A stretch of DNA of 6,363 nt from Desulfobacula sp. (GTDB lineage Bacteria; Desulfobacterota; Desulfobacteria; Desulfobacterales; Desulfobacteraceae). The notes beneath the pieces were generated by a model, which was given only the letters and a program-made list of their open reading frames with translations, did not search any database and was not told the DNA's origin. Each line of letters opens with the position of its first letter. The first letter of the stretch is position 1. The stretch is taken from NCBI GenBank assembly GCA_027858355.1, contig JAQICW010000681.1, positions 1 through 6,363 of the forward strand. Reading direction: 5' to 3'. Positions 6,198 to 6,363 of this stretch are shown one piece after another. The translations under genes and the position numbers were made by a program.

Positions 6198-6363
6198 ATG
6201 GGAACCTTAAAAATAGAAGAACGATATGATAGAAATTTTAATACCCTTTCCCATGAGGAGCAAAAAACCCTTGGCACATCAAAAGTTGTTGTCATAGGGC
6301 TGGGCGGTCTTGGCGGCAGTGTATGTGAAATGCTGGCAAGGGTTGGGATCGGTCATTTAACCC
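6198..6363 (+). CDS. ThiF/MoeB/HesA-type E1-like adenylyltransferase (5' part only)
   Basis: Only the first 55 residues are present; the gene runs off the right edge. The protein starts MGTLKIEERYDRNF, the usual N-terminal helix of MoeB/ThiF/HesA proteins with its RY pair (9-10). A strand and the nucleotide-binding loop VVVIGLGGLGG (30-40) follow, then a helix ending ARVGIGHLT (47-55), all hallmarks of the Rossmann-like adenylating domain. The family uses ATP to adenylate the C-terminal glycine of a MoaD or ThiS partner, and the neighbouring carrier gene is the obvious partner. The catalytic Asp, the zinc cysteines and any rhodanese-like extension lie outside the window, so MoeB, ThiF and HesA cannot be told apart. 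Start chosen from the strong ribosome binding site. Confidence 0.88.
   Translation, partial: MGTLKIEERYDRNFNTLSHEEQKTLGTSKVVVIGLGGLGGSVCEMLARVGIGHLT

Overview
The window looks like an ordinary bacterial chromosome segment of moderate to low GC. No tRNA, rRNA, CRISPR array, insertion sequence or phage gene is visible. The taxon cannot be fixed from the sequence. A GH63/GH13 glucosidase pair close to a MoaD/ThiS-plus-E1 pair, in AT-leaning DNA, would suit an anaerobe of the Desulfobacterota type, but that is a guess.

Left and middle (259-5211) is one leftward (minus-strand) gene group. In transcription order it holds a ROK-family sugar-kinase-like protein (5211-4354), then after 35 bases an 890-residue GH63/MGH1-like glucosidase (4318-1646), then an overlapping GH13 alpha-amylase-family hydrolase (1659 or 1680 down to 259). 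None has a signal peptide or membrane segment, so all three are probably cytoplasmic. The simplest reading is an intracellular alpha-glucoside breakdown unit in which the two hydrolases release glucose and the kinase phosphorylates it. Two facts strain that model. The kinase gene is much more AT-rich than the hydrolase genes, and the protein has lost the ROK zinc module and the conserved sugar-contacting histidine. A near-consensus sigma-70 promoter sits so close to the kinase ATG that its mRNA may be leaderless, and the -35 box lies inside an inverted repeat that could be an operator.

Right (5322-6363): a 179-residue protein of unknown function on the minus strand carries an in-frame 18-base tandem repeat. 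It is divergent from a rightward pair: a 76-residue MoaD/ThiS-type sulfur carrier ending in Gly-Gly, and the first 55 residues of a ThiF/MoeB/HesA-type E1-like adenylyltransferase cut off by the window edge. The codons for the carrier's glycine tail also form the ribosome binding site of the E1 gene. The pair is a sulfur-carrier activation module of the kind used for molybdopterin/tungstopterin or thiamine-type sulfur transfer.

The first 258 bases hold no convincing gene. I did not find a clear novel system. The most notable points are the zinc-less ROK protein with its unusual promoter, and the uncharacterised GH63-GH13 pair.
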